From an uncultured Prevotellaceae bacterium (GTDB lineage Bacteria; Bacteroidota; Bacteroidia; Bacteroidales; Bacteroidaceae): a stretch of DNA of 64,000 nt. Shown here piece after piece: positions 9,734 through 18,447 of this stretch (the first letter of the stretch is position 1; each line of letters starts with the position of its first letter). Below the pieces are notes generated by a model that was not told where the DNA came from, made no database searches, and worked only from the letters and a program-made list of their open reading frames with translations. The stretch spans positions 1 through 64,000 of the forward strand of contig ONCK01000014.1 of the NCBI GenBank assembly GCA_900316315.1, written 5' to 3'. The position numbers and the translations under genes were made by a program.

Positions 9734-11248
9734 ATGAAAATATACAATGCTATTGAAGCCAAGCGCCTGGAGGCCTACGTCACCGAGCACGACGGCATCA
9801 AGCCCATCGAAATCGTAGAGCAGGCTGCCAAGACACTCTACGAAGAAATACAGCGTCTTGTAGAAATCAGCCAGTCTGTCAAGGTCTTTGCCGGACCCAA
9901 CTACAATGGTTGCATCTCCCTGGCCCTGGCCCGCTACATGTCCAAGGGGGGCTACGGCGTCGAAGTCTATCTCTTCAATACCGCCGGGCAGCTCAGCCCG
10001 GAGTGCCAGACCAATCGCGACCGCCTCGTACAGGGCGCACCCCAAGCCGTCTTTCACGAGATTACCCAGAAGTTTGAGCTCCCTCATCTCACTGAGGACG
10101 ATGTCGTCATTGACGGTCTCTTCGGCATCGGCCTCTCAGAGCCGCTGACAAGCAGTTTTGCCCTGCTCGTCAAGTTTATCAACAACAGCCCCTCCCGTAC
10201 TATCTCCGTCGATATCCCGTCGGGACTGATGGCCGAGGACAATACGCAGACGCTGGGTAGCCCCATCATCCGCGCCGACTACACCCTGTCGCTGCAGGGC
10301 GTCAAGCCCGCTTTTCTCATGGCCGACTGCCAGCCCTACATCGGCAAGTGCAAGATACTCGACCTCGGCATTGACAGCCTGCCCGACGATACGCCCGCGC
10401 TCTATACCCTCGACGAGGAGTATGAGATGCAGCTGCTGCTCAAGCCCCGCGATCCTTTTGGCAATAAAGGCACATTTGGTCACGCGCTCCTCATCGCCGG
10501 TAGCTACGGCATGGCAGGTGCCGCCGTCATCGCCGCGCGCGCAGCCATGGGATCTGGCATTGGCAAACTCACAGTCCATACCCCGTCGCTCAACAATACG
10601 ATCCTGCAGACCGCCGTCATGGAGGCCATCATACACAATGACGACGACAACTTCCGCTTCACCACCCCCGAGCCTACCGACGCCTACGACGCAGTAGCCA
10701 TAGGCCCCGGACTCGGCACCAAGCAGGAGACGGCCGTTGCCTTTATGGAACAAATCAGCCACACCGTCAAGCCTCTAATCATCGACGCCGACGGCCTCAA
10801 TATTCTCTCCGAGCACCGCGGCTGGATACAGCAGATCCCCAAGGATACGATTCTCACCCCGCATCCCAAGGAATTTGCCCGTCTCTTTGGTCAAAGCACC
10901 AATGATTTTGACATGATCAATCAGGCACGCGAGCAAGCCCGTCACCAGCAGATCTACATCGTGCTCAAGGGCCACTATACCGCCATCTGCGCTCCCTCGG
11001 GTCACGTCTACTTCAATACTACCGGCAACTCAGGCATGGCTTCCGCAGGCACCGGCGATGCTCTGACCGGCATACTTCTCTCCCTGCTTGCCCAGGGCTA
11101 CACGCCTCTAGACGCCTGCCGTCTGGGATGCTATCTCCACGGCCTCGCAGGCGACCTCGCCGCCGACGAGCTCTCAGAGGAGGGCATGACAGTCAGGGAC
11201 CTTGTCCACTACCTCCCATACGCCATCAAGCAGCTCAAAAACGCATAA
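9734..11248 (+). CDS. nnr: Bifunctional NAD(P)H-hydrate epimerase / ADP-dependent dehydratase
   Basis: A 504-residue fusion of the two NAD(P)H-repair activities. The N-terminal YjeF_N/NnrE epimerase half covers about 1-225 (FAGPNYNGCISLALA, VIDGLFGIGLSEPL, SVDIPSGL). The C-terminal NnrD half, a ribokinase-like domain at about 235-500, has GHALLIAGSYGMAGAA, AIGPGLG, DADGLN, LTPHPKEFARL and the catalytic NSGMASAGTGDALTG. Together they re-convert hydrated NADH and NADPH. It leads an operon with the DUF4831 gene (10-base gap) and the TSCPD gene. Confidence 0.95.
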   Translation: MKIYNAIEAKRLEAYVTEHDGIKPIEIVEQAAKTLYEEIQRLVEISQSVKVFAGPNYNGCISLALARYMSKGGYGVEVYLFNTAGQLSPECQTNRDRLVQGAPQAVFHEITQKFELPHLTEDDVVIDGLFGIGLSEPLTSSFALLVKFINNSPSRTISVDIPSGLMAEDNTQTLGSPIIRADYTLSLQGVKPAFLMADCQPYIGKCKILDLGIDSLPDDTPALYTLDEEYEMQLLLKPRDPFGNKGTFGHALLIAGSYGMAGAAVIAARAAMGSGIGKLTVHTPSLNNTILQTAVMEAIIHNDDDNFRFTTPEPTDAYDAVAIGPGLGTKQETAVAFMEQISHTVKPLIIDADGLNILSEHRGWIQQIPKDTILTPHPKEFARLFGQSTNDFDMINQAREQARHQQIYIVLKGHYTAICAPSGHVYFNTTGNSGMASAGTGDALTGILLSLLAQGYTPLDACRLGCYLHGLAGDLAADELSEEGMTVRDLVHYLPYAIKQLKNA

Positions 11249-11258
11249 TACCATATCC

Positions 11259-12332
11259 ATGAAGCGAACACTTCTGTCCCTCCTCGCCCTCGCCAGCCTG
11301 AGCCTCGCCAGCGCTCAGACCAGCGTACTCCCCTACACTCCGGGCATTCATCAGGAGGGCATCACTTACTATCTTCCCAAGACCGCACTCAGCATCACCC
11401 TCACAGCCACCCGCACGACCAAACGCCCGGGTGACTTCCACCAGTATGCAGCCCGCTATCTCCGTCTGCCCGATGTCACCGCACAGGAGGAGACTACGTG
11501 GACCCTCGACCGCGTCCAAGTGACTCCTTACGGCCTTCCCGACACCGCCAAGGTCTATACCGTACAGCTCCGCAAAGGCACTCTCGCCCCGCTAGCCACA
11601 CTCACCAAGAGCGGGCTCTTGCTCTCCATCAATGACAAGAGCGACGAAGAGCCTCTACCTGCCGACCCTGGCATTGACAAGATTGAGAAGTCCAAGCTCA
11701 ATCCCCGCGACTACATGTCTCAGGAGATTCTCATGGCCGGCAGCAACGCCAAGATGGCCGAGCTTACCGCAGCTGAGATCTACGACATACGCGACAGTCG
11801 CAGCCAGCTCTCCAAGGGGCAAGCTGACAATATGCCCAAGGACGGCGAACAGCTCAAGCTCATGATTCAACAGCTCGACACGCAGGAGGAGGCTCTTCTC
11901 CAGCTCTTCAAGGGCACCGTCGAGCGCGAGACCAAGTCGTACACCTTTACCCTCATTCCCGCTAAAAGCGAGCGTAAGGTCATCCTCTGCCGCTTCAGCG
12001 ACCAGTTTGGCCCTGTCGACAAGGACAATCTCGCCGGCGAACCCGTCTACATTGACATCGTAGACCAGAAAAGCGTACCCTCAGAGCAGCCCGGCGGCAA
12101 GAAGAAAAAATTGGACGAACAAGCAGTAAGGTACAATGTGCCTAGCGATGCCGATATACGCGTCTACACTCGCGAAAACAAACTGGCACAGCTCACTACT
12201 CCGGTCGCACAGTTTGGACATGTCGAAATCCTCAGCAGCGATCTTTTCAACAAGCGCACTTCTACCAAGGTGTACTTCTACCAGACGACCGGCGGCATCA
12301 AGCAGATCGTCGACGATGCGCAGGGCAAGTAG
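11259..12332 (+). CDS. DUF4831 family secreted protein
   Basis: A 357-residue protein with a signal peptide at 1-19 (cleavage near SLASAQ). The body matches the DUF4831 family of Bacteroidetes: YYLPKTALSITLTATRTTKRPGDF near the start and a C-terminal segment ending in the TTGGIKQIVDD region. No catalytic motif is visible and no function is established. The ATG at 11259 was chosen because the signal peptide begins there; the frame to 11202 overlaps nnr. The 10-base gap to nnr suggests co-transcription. Confidence 0.8.
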   Translation: MKRTLLSLLALASLSLASAQTSVLPYTPGIHQEGITYYLPKTALSITLTATRTTKRPGDFHQYAARYLRLPDVTAQEETTWTLDRVQVTPYGLPDTAKVYTVQLRKGTLAPLATLTKSGLLLSINDKSDEEPLPADPGIDKIEKSKLNPRDYMSQEILMAGSNAKMAELTAAEIYDIRDSRSQLSKGQADNMPKDGEQLKLMIQQLDTQEEALLQLFKGTVERETKSYTFTLIPAKSERKVILCRFSDQFGPVDKDNLAGEPVYIDIVDQKSVPSEQPGGKKKKLDEQAVRYNVPSDADIRVYTRENKLAQLTTPVAQFGHVEILSSDLFNKRTSTKVYFYQTTGGIKQIVDDAQGK

Positions 12333-12393
12333 CTATACATTATATTATAGGTAATCCTGCATCCCGCTTTGCATCTCCCATATCCTGTCCGCT

Positions 12394-12651
12394 ATGAAGC
12401 ACATCATGTACAAGACCCAAGGCACCTGTTCCCAGTATATTGACCTCGAGGCTGACGATGACCAAGTCATCACACGTCTCAATGTCATCGGCGGCTGCAA
12501 TGGCAATCTCCAAGGCATTGCCGCCCTCGTCAAGGGGATGAAGCTCGAGGACGCCCGCCAGCGTCTCCAGGGCATCACCTGCGGATTTAAGCCCACAAGT
12601 TGTCCTGACCAGATCAGTATCGCCATTGGCCAGCTGCAGCAGATGTATTAA
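12394..12651 (+). CDS. TSCPD domain protein (TIGR03905 family)
   Basis: A complete 85-residue protein. It contains the TSCPD motif itself (PTSCPDQISIAI near the C-terminus) plus CNGNLQGIAALVKGM and GITCG, which define the small TIGR03905 family. Related domains occur in ribonucleotide reductases and may bind metal or nucleic acid, but no activity is proven. It lies 61 bases after the DUF4831 gene and is closed off by a strong terminator. Confidence 0.88.
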   Translation: MKHIMYKTQGTCSQYIDLEADDDQVITRLNVIGGCNGNLQGIAALVKGMKLEDARQRLQGITCGFKPTSCPDQISIAIGQLQQMY

Positions 12652-12674
12652 CTCCAAGCTGTTTTTTCTCTATA

Positions 12675-12718
12675 CCCAGAGCCCCGCAACACTTCCGCCG
12701 CGGGGCTCTGGGCCTTTT
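12675..12718 (+). terminator. Rho-independent terminator of the nnr operon
   Basis: A perfect 13-bp stem, CCCAGAGCCCCGC (12675-12687) with GCGGGGCTCTGGG (12700-12712), a 12-base loop, then CCTTTT. The remaining 480-base gap up to 13131 holds this hairpin, the aldolase terminator and no convincing gene. Confidence 0.92.
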
Positions 12719-13077
12719 GTAGCCTCCCGTTGCTCTCCAGCGCGAACCTGCTCCGCACCCACGCCAGTTATCTCACACAAGAGTCCGCTTTCCCCCTAGA
12801 AGTCGCCACACTTCTCCACAGCCTTCCCATGCTGCCAGTTTCCAGGCCCCGTCTCCGACTTCCGCAGTCCATTCTGCTGCATCGGCTAAGGGCAGGATGT
12901 AAAACAGGAACGCGGGAATGGATATACGAGAAGGGAACTCTCTGTTGACTGAGGGAAAATCGTATAGCGAGATAGTATAGCCCAATAGTGGCAACGTGAG
13001 ATTGCACAGCCGCCAGCCGAGGGCAGGCAATAGCAGCGTGAGCCTTCAGTGTGAGGAGGGCTGCCACAAGACAAAGA

Positions 13078-13109
13078 GCCGTGCCTACCCGCAGGAGGGT
13101 AGGCACGGC
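13078..13109 (-). terminator. Rho-independent terminator of the aldolase gene
   Basis: A perfect 13-bp inverted repeat GCCGTGCCTACCC / GGGTAGGCACGGC with a 6-base loop. It is followed on the minus strand by a T-rich tail and sits 22 bases after the fba stop codon. Confidence 0.92.
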
Positions 13110-13131
13110 CCCTGATAGGCTGAGACCTGGA

Positions 13132-14145
13132 TTAGTCGAGGTTGGCCAGCTTGTTGTCGCTGCCCAGCACGTCGGTAATCTTGTGCTTGTATAGCTGCTC
13201 CATGTACTCGCGAGCCTTACCGCAGTACTGACGAGGATCAAAGTACTCGGGATGCTCAGCAAGCGTCTCGCGGACACCGGCGGTGAAGGCCAGACGGGAG
13301 TCAGAGTCAATATTGATCTTGCAGACAGCACTCTTGGCAGCCTTACGCAGCTGATCCTCGGGGATACCTACAGCATTGGGCAGTTTGCCACCGTAGTGGT
13401 TGATGATGTCCACATACTCCTGAGGTACAGAGCTTGATCCGTGAAGTACGATGGGGAAGCCGGGGAGTTTCTCCATGACAGCGTCCAATACGTCAAATGC
13501 CAATGGAGGAGGAATCAGACGGCCCGTCTTCGGGTCGCGTGTGCACTGCTCGGGCTTAAACTTGTAAGCGCCGTGGCTTGTACCGATAGAGATAGCGAGG
13601 CTGTCAACACCGCTGCGAGTAGCAAAGTCTACGACTTCCTCGGGCTTGGTGTAGTGAGACTCTTCAGACTTAACCTCATCCTCTACACCAGCGAGCACAC
13701 CCAGCTCACCCTCAACGGTTACGTCAAACTGGTGGGCGTAGTCTACTACCTTCTTGGTGAGGGCGATATTCTCCTCGTAGGGCAGTGCGCTACCGTCAAT
13801 CATAACAGAGCTGAAGCCGAAGTCTACGCAGCTCTTGCAGAGCTCGAAACTGTCACCGTGGTCGAGGTGAAGGACGATTTCGGGGTGATTGCAACCCAGT
13901 TCCTTGGCATACTGTACAGCGCCCTCGGCAAGGTAGCGCAGCAGTGTCTGGTTGGCATACTTGCGGGCACCCTTGGATACCTGCAGGATAACCGGGCTCT
14001 TCAGATCAGAAGAGGCCTTGATGATAGCCTGAAGCTGCTCCAGATTGTTGAAGTTGAATGCCGGAACAGCCCAGCCGCCGTTGATGGCTCTCTTAAACAT
14101 AGCTCTCGTGTTTACGAGGCCTAATTTTTTGTAATCTACTGCCAT
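13132..14145 (-). CDS. fba: Class II fructose-bisphosphate aldolase
   Basis: A 337-residue zinc-dependent aldolase that splits fructose 1,6-bisphosphate in glycolysis and runs in reverse in gluconeogenesis. Visible motifs are VPAFNFNNLEQLQA at the start, the zinc-ligand region VLHLDHGDS, GELGVLAGVED, the second zinc-histidine region GTSHGAYKF, and VLHGSSSVP near the phosphate site. The ATG at 14145 (MAVDYKKLGL) was chosen over the one at 14202, which would lie upstream of the -7 box at 14183-14191. The gene stands alone and ends at a strong terminator. Confidence 0.96.
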   Translation of the reverse strand: MAVDYKKLGLVNTRAMFKRAINGGWAVPAFNFNNLEQLQAIIKASSDLKSPVILQVSKGARKYANQTLLRYLAEGAVQYAKELGCNHPEIVLHLDHGDSFELCKSCVDFGFSSVMIDGSALPYEENIALTKKVVDYAHQFDVTVEGELGVLAGVEDEVKSEESHYTKPEEVVDFATRSGVDSLAISIGTSHGAYKFKPEQCTRDPKTGRLIPPPLAFDVLDAVMEKLPGFPIVLHGSSSVPQEYVDIINHYGGKLPNAVGIPEDQLRKAAKSAVCKINIDSDSRLAFTAGVRETLAEHPEYFDPRQYCGKAREYMEQLYKHKITDVLGSDNKLANLD

Positions 14146-14182
14146 AATGTTGTGATTATTTGAGTTATTGAGTATTCCACAT

Positions 14183-14191
14183 GCAAAGATA
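14183..14191 (-). promoter_or_regulatory. -7 box of the aldolase gene
   Basis: On the minus strand TATCTTTGC matches the Bacteroidetes -7 consensus, about 38 bases upstream of the fba ATG. No TTG box was found at the expected spacing. Confidence 0.5.
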
Positions 14192-14528
14192 TAAAAATAC
14201 ATCTCAACTCGCCATCCAGGGACAAGTCTTTTTTAGGTAGATTCTCTTAAATCTTGTTTAACCTTAAGCCCTTAGCCGTCCATTTGCCTATTCCACTTGT
14301 CAGATTGCCTCTCTGGCTCCTCAGCAGTCCATCGACAAAGCCCATTTTCCCTTCCAGCGCAGGCGGCACCGCAATCGGTCCGTCCCATATCTGCCATGCC
14401 CGGCCGTCCGACACCTGCCACTGCTCCCGTTTCCCCTGAGACCAGGTGCCGGAGGGCAGGTAGGGGCGATAGCGGCAATGGGCAAATAAAAAAGGGCGCC
14501 TCGCAGCATGGGATTGCCCAAAAGTACG

Positions 14529-14537
14529 TATATTTGC
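14529..14537 (+). promoter_or_regulatory. -7 box of the yicC-gmk-nadD operon
   Basis: TATATTTGC matches TAnnTTTG, about 48 bases before the yicC ATG. A TTG at the expected -33 position is missing. The rest of the 440-base gap from 14146 has no supportable gene. Confidence 0.5.
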
Positions 14538-14584
14538 AGCAAAGCTACTCAATAGAGAACAGCAGAAAACAATACACACCGCCT

Positions 14585-15460
14585 ATGTTACTTTCCATGA
14601 CGGGCTATGGCAAAGCCGAGGCCATAGTCGGCGACCGCAAGATCCACGTTGAGATCAAGTCGCTCAATAGCAAGAATATCGACATCACTACTCATATCGC
14701 CACCACCTACTTTGCCAAGGACTTGGAGATACGCGGCTATCTCACCAAGCGGCTCTCACGCGGCAAAGTCGACTTCAATTTGTGGACAGAGTCCGTCTCC
14801 GGCGCCCAGGCAGCGGGTATCAATACTGAAACGGTCGGAGCCTACGTCGACCAGATCAAGTCCATCAGCAGCCAGCTCCATATCGACGAGCCCCACGACT
14901 GGTGGAGCGTCATCAGCCAGCTCCCCGGCATCACCCAGCAAGCCCCCGCCGAGGAGGTCAGCGACGAGGAGTGGCAGCAGGTCTCCGACATCATCACTCA
15001 GGCCACCGACCGCCTCATCGACTTCCGCAAGCAGGAGGGCGCAGCCGTCAGACTCAAGTTTGACACCAGCATCGACGCCATCGCCCAGCTGCTTGCAGAG
15101 GTCGCCCCCTACGAGAAGGCGCGCATCGAGCGCATCCGCGGTGAAATCGTCGCCGGCCTCAAGCAGCTCGACGGCGTGGACTACGACCACAACCGCCTTG
15201 AGCAAGAGATGATCTACTATATTGAGAAGCTCGACATCAATGAGGAGAAGCAGCGCCTCGCCAACCATCTCAGATACTTCCGCCAGACTATGGACGGTGA
15301 TCCGGGGCAGGGCAAGAAGCTCGGATTTATCTCCCAGGAGATGGGACGCGAGATCAATACCCTCGGCAGCAAGAGCAACCAGGCTGACATGCAAAACCTC
15401 GTCGTTAAGATGAAAGACCAACTCGAGCAGATCAAGGAGCAGGTACTCAACGTGCTCTAG
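14585..15460 (+). CDS. YicC/YloC family endoribonuclease
   Basis: A 291-residue member of the YicC family, whose E. coli and Bacillus members act as endoribonucleases. It opens with the family signature LLSMTGYGKAEA followed by VEIKSLNSKNIDI. The C-terminal DUF1732 region has the conserved DYDHNRLEQEMIYYIEKLDI and KKLGFISQEMGREINTLGSK. The ATG at 14585 was chosen because homology starts there and the -7 box lies between it and the earlier frame start at 14297. It heads the yicC-gmk-nadD operon, an order common in Bacteroidales. Confidence 0.93.
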   Translation: MLLSMTGYGKAEAIVGDRKIHVEIKSLNSKNIDITTHIATTYFAKDLEIRGYLTKRLSRGKVDFNLWTESVSGAQAAGINTETVGAYVDQIKSISSQLHIDEPHDWWSVISQLPGITQQAPAEEVSDEEWQQVSDIITQATDRLIDFRKQEGAAVRLKFDTSIDAIAQLLAEVAPYEKARIERIRGEIVAGLKQLDGVDYDHNRLEQEMIYYIEKLDINEEKQRLANHLRYFRQTMDGDPGQGKKLGFISQEMGREINTLGSKSNQADMQNLVVKMKDQLEQIKEQVLNVL

Positions 15461-15502
15461 CCTCATTCTCCCTTATCCACGTCTCCCCTAACCTCCCATC
15501 CT

Positions 15503-16072
15503 ATGCAAACAGGCAAGATTCTCGTCTTTTCCGCCCCCAGTGGCAGCGGCAAGACCACCCTCGTCCATTACCTTATGTCCCAAGTGCCCGGACTTCACTT
15601 CTCCATCAGCGCTACAAGCCGCAGTCCCCGTCCCGGCGAGGTAGACGGACGTGACTACTACTTCCTCTCTCCCGACGAGTTCCGTCGCCGCATCGCCGCA
15701 GGCGATTTCATCGAGCATGAGGAGGTTTATCACGACAAGTTCTACGGCACCCTGCGCAGCGAGGTAGACCGCCATTTGGAGGCAGGCCACAATGTCGTGC
15801 TCGACATCGACGTCAAAGGGGCGCTCAACGTCAAGCGCATCTACGGACAGCAGGCGCTGCTCGTCTTCATCCAGCCACCCAGCATCGAGGCCCTGCGCGA
15901 GCGTCTCATCCACCGCGGTACCGACAGTCTCGAGGTCATCGCCGACCGCGTCGGCAAGGCCTCCTACGAGATGACCTTCGCTCCGCAGTTTGACCAGATT
16001 GTCATCAATGACAAGCTGGAGCAGGCCCAGAGTGACATCGTCCGCGTCGTCACCACTTTTCTCCGGTCATAG
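15503..16072 (+). CDS. gmk: Guanylate kinase
   Basis: Gmk phosphorylates GMP to GDP. The 189-residue protein has the P-loop SAPSGSGKTTL near residue 10, the GMP-binding SATSRSPRPGEVDGRDYYF, the EHEEVYHDKFYGT segment and VLDIDVKGALNVK, all diagnostic of the family. Length is typical. It lies 42 bases after yicC and 22 bases before nadD in a probable three-gene operon. Confidence 0.96.
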   Translation: MQTGKILVFSAPSGSGKTTLVHYLMSQVPGLHFSISATSRSPRPGEVDGRDYYFLSPDEFRRRIAAGDFIEHEEVYHDKFYGTLRSEVDRHLEAGHNVVLDIDVKGALNVKRIYGQQALLVFIQPPSIEALRERLIHRGTDSLEVIADRVGKASYEMTFAPQFDQIVINDKLEQAQSDIVRVVTTFLRS

Positions 16073-16094
16073 CCGGCCCGCCGTCACTTCATCC

Positions 16095-16688
16095 ATGATA
16101 CGCACCGGTATCTTCGGCGGCTCCTTCAACCCCATCCATCTCGGCCACACGGCCATCGCTGACGCAGTGGTCGCCAGCGGGCTCGTGGACCAACTCTGGC
16201 TCATGGTCTCGCCGCAAAATCCGCTCAAGCGCGACCGCCGTCTCCTCGACGACCAACTTCGTCTCCGTCTCGCCCGTCTCGCCGTCGAAGGCCATGAGGG
16301 GCTCAGTGTCTGCGACCTCGAGTACGAGCTCCCACGTCCATCCTATATGGTCCACACCCTTGAGGAGCTCTGCCACAGATGGCCTGACCGTCTGTTTAGT
16401 CTCGTCATCGGGGCGGACAACTGGCTTCACTTCGACCACTGGTACCGTCACGACCTCATCCTCGCCCGACACGGCATCATCGTCTACCCCCGTGAGGGCT
16501 ACCCCATCCGTCCCGATAGGTTGCCCACAGGCGTCACCTATCTCGACATGCCGCTCTACCCCGTCAGTTCCACGCAAATACGCCAAGCCCTCCGCGATGG
16601 CCAAGACTGTTCCCGCTGGCTTGATCCGCGCGTTGAGACCGCGCTCCGCGAAGCCCTCAGCAAGGGAGAAACCGACCTCGGCCAGTGA
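16095..16688 (+). CDS. nadD: Nicotinate-nucleotide adenylyltransferase
   Basis: NadD adenylates nicotinate mononucleotide in NAD synthesis, upstream of the NAD kinase encoded at 5243-6130. The 197-residue protein starts with the nucleotidyltransferase motif GIFGGSFNPIHLGHTAIA and ends with the second signature SSTQIRQAL. The ATG at 16095 was preferred to 15990, since the extra 35 codons lie wholly inside gmk and have no homology to the family. Confidence 0.94.
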   Translation: MIRTGIFGGSFNPIHLGHTAIADAVVASGLVDQLWLMVSPQNPLKRDRRLLDDQLRLRLARLAVEGHEGLSVCDLEYELPRPSYMVHTLEELCHRWPDRLFSLVIGADNWLHFDHWYRHDLILARHGIIVYPREGYPIRPDRLPTGVTYLDMPLYPVSSTQIRQALRDGQDCSRWLDPRVETALREALSKGETDLGQ

Positions 16689-16759
16689 TTTCCACGGCCG
16701 GAGATCATCAGCTCCGATGAGATAATAAAGCTCCGATTTGCTTATTCAAAATACGGATA

Positions 16760-16789
16760 GGTCAGACCTGTTTTCCTCTAAGTCTGACC
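16760..16789. repeat. Inverted repeat sharing the GGTCTGACC core
   Basis: GGTCAGAC (16760-16767) and GTCTGACC (16782-16789) are perfect 8-base inverted arms around a 14-base loop, 70 bases after nadD. There is no T-run, so it is at best a weak terminator. The arm matches the core of the 21-bp repeats (AGGTCTGACC at 24720). Confidence 0.45.
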
Positions 16790-17230
16790 AAGTTTGCGTA
16801 TAGTCCGCCCCTGTCTGAAAGAAGTTCCGCCTCGTCCAAGTGAATTGGGTGGAAATTGGCAGAGGCAGGCCGTTCGTTGGGCCCATCGCAAAACAAATTG
16901 TTACAGAAGCGGCACTTTTCCGACAGCTGCGGCAGGGGAACTCTCCGCATGAGGAAATTTCTCCTCAACATTCGGTGAACAGCCTTATAGAAAGGTAATA
17001 CAGCTCGTCGTCATGCTCCTGAAAGTCGGTCACCATGGGTCCAGAGGCTTTCAGTTCGGTCCGGTCGGCCTCAACGTACCGCCCATGCTCTTGACCGTCG
17101 CCCCACCTTCTTCATCCGGAGACTTGGCAACTTGACGGCATGCCTTGAATACGACCTCCAAGAGGAAATACTCCGTCTGCATACGGTCTCTGTCTCCGAA
17201 AATGCCCCAAAGCATTCGGCAGCCCCTCAA

Positions 17231-17691
17231 TTTTTTAAGTCACCCATCAGTTTTATATAATAAATTCCGAACTCTGCCTGAAACAGGTGCCGATGTAGAG
17301 ATGACCAGTCGCCTTGTAAGCGCTACAAGGTCAGATGTAGTTTAAACTAGGTCGGACTTAGTTTAAACTAGAAGGCGAGTTGTTATCGTCTGATAGCCAG
17401 CTAGTTACAAGAAGGTTGAATATTATTTACAATTCATTGGCTTCCAGGGAGTTACAAAGGCATTTTGAGCGAATTTTCATTTCCTGCGCTCGGACGCCAG
17501 TTGGAAACTGCGTCCCGCATTTTTTATATAAAAATTATTTTTTCTCTTTCGGCAGAGTTCTGATGAGACAAGCTGCCGGCATCTATAGGCATAGTTCGCG
17601 CAGGGAGGCTATCCATGAAGCAAGCGAAGGCCTCCGGCACCAAAGGAACGCGGAAAGAGGAAGTCAGGGCGCCATTCACCCCACGCTGCTG
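17231..17691 (+). repeat. About 450-bp non-coding repeat element, copy 1
   Basis: This part of the 1,060-base gap 16689-17748 is repeated at 38894-39340 in the same orientation. The best stretch, 17287-17410 against 38952-39075, matches at 115 of 124 bases by hand alignment. Similarity then weakens but continues through a T-rich stretch ending near TTTTTATATAAAA and through CGAAGGCCTCCGG. The core holds a 21-bp repeat array (17325-17387) between imperfect inverted arms (17300-17318 and 17369-17387). No reading frame is conserved between the copies. The outer limits are approximate. Confidence 0.75.
17325..17387 (+). repeat. 21-bp tandem repeat array, three units
   Basis: Units at 17325-17345, 17346-17366 and a diverged third at 17367-17387 (ACTAGAAGGCGAGTTG...). 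The unit junction forms the perfect palindrome TAGTTTAAACTA. It lies inside the repeated element described at 17231-17691. Confidence 0.85.
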
Positions 17692-17748
17692 GATTGGTCG
17701 CTTAGAGAACGTCCGTGCCGAGTATATTCGTAGTCGCCTATTCCCTGC

Positions 17749-18315
17749 TTACCGGCCGCCCGCGACGAGTTGAGATTGGGCAGAGACGGCCAATGATGAG
17801 GTCTGATGGTCAGGATAGGCGCCTGACAATTGATAGCCCGTCACCTCGCGTATGCCGCAGACGCCGAAGTAGGTCTCAAGCTGGCCTCTGATGATGACGC
17901 GGGTGTGCCACAGAGCGGGATGGTCGGAGAGGCTGAGCGCCGAGCGGGCCTTGGTGCCCGAGGCCAGCCGCACAGGGAGCACATAGTCCGTACGTGTCTC
18001 GTCAGGACGGTCAGCCAGCAACAGATTGGTCGATCTCTCGAAGGGCGGTCCAAACCGTGCCTGGGCCGTAAGGTTTGTGCCCGCCACATCGCCCACGATA
18101 TATGCGCTCAGCTTGACTGGCTGGTCGCTCCCAGCGGCATAGAGGATCTGCGCCTGAGCCACAGTGATGCCTGCCGTGTCCGTACAAACCACAGTTGTAT
18201 CAGTACCCGTGGTCCCTCCGGACTTGTCCGGCAGTTCGTCGGTGAAGTTTTGCTTCTGACACGAGGCGACCAGCAGGAGCAGAAACAGGTAGTACAGGAG
18301 TCGGGAAAGCTTCAT
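17749..18315 (-). CDS. Lipoprotein, DUF6359-like
   Basis: A 188-residue predicted lipoprotein. The ATG at 18315 is followed by a short basic stretch, a leucine-rich core and the lipobox VASC at about residue 18. The mature part has a Thr/Gly/Asp-rich linker and then a small domain (VKLSAYIVGDVAG ... NLLLADRPDE ... VIIRGQLETYFGVCGI) resembling DUF6359, an OB-like domain of Bacteroidales lipoproteins. Function is unknown. A TATCTTTGC -7 box lies upstream at 18336-18344. It is divergent from the FAH-like gene. Confidence 0.72.
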   Translation of the reverse strand: MKLSRLLYYLFLLLLVASCQKQNFTDELPDKSGGTTGTDTTVVCTDTAGITVAQAQILYAAGSDQPVKLSAYIVGDVAGTNLTAQARFGPPFERSTNLLLADRPDETRTDYVLPVRLASGTKARSALSLSDHPALWHTRVIIRGQLETYFGVCGIREVTGYQLSGAYPDHQTSSLAVSAQSQLVAGGR

Positions 18316-18335
18316 CTCTCTACACATCGGTTTGT

Positions 18336-18344
18336 GCAAAGATA
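18336..18344 (-). promoter_or_regulatory. -7 box of the lipoprotein gene
   Basis: Minus-strand TATCTTTGC lies about 20 bases upstream of the ATG at 18315. No matching TTG box was found, so this is only partial evidence for a promoter. Confidence 0.45.
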
Positions 18345-18418
18345 CAAAACTCACTCCGGAGTCGCGCACCGAGATACTAAAAAACGCGCGCAGTACTCGA
18401 TAATTGTGTTGATTTGAC

Positions 18419-18426
18419 TACTTTTG
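18419..18426 (+). promoter_or_regulatory. -7 box of the FAH-like/porU cluster
   Basis: TACTTTTG (18419-18426) fits TAnnTTTG and lies 21 bases before the ATG at 18448. It argues against the earlier in-frame start at 18424. A TTG at the standard spacing is absent. Confidence 0.5.
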
Positions 18427-18447
18427 TACGACATTAAGGCTATAGAG

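Noticed and set aside
12768-13331. A 187-codon minus-strand frame overlapping the end of fba
   Set aside because: It spans the fba terminator and the fba end in another frame, with no signal peptide, start region or family motif.
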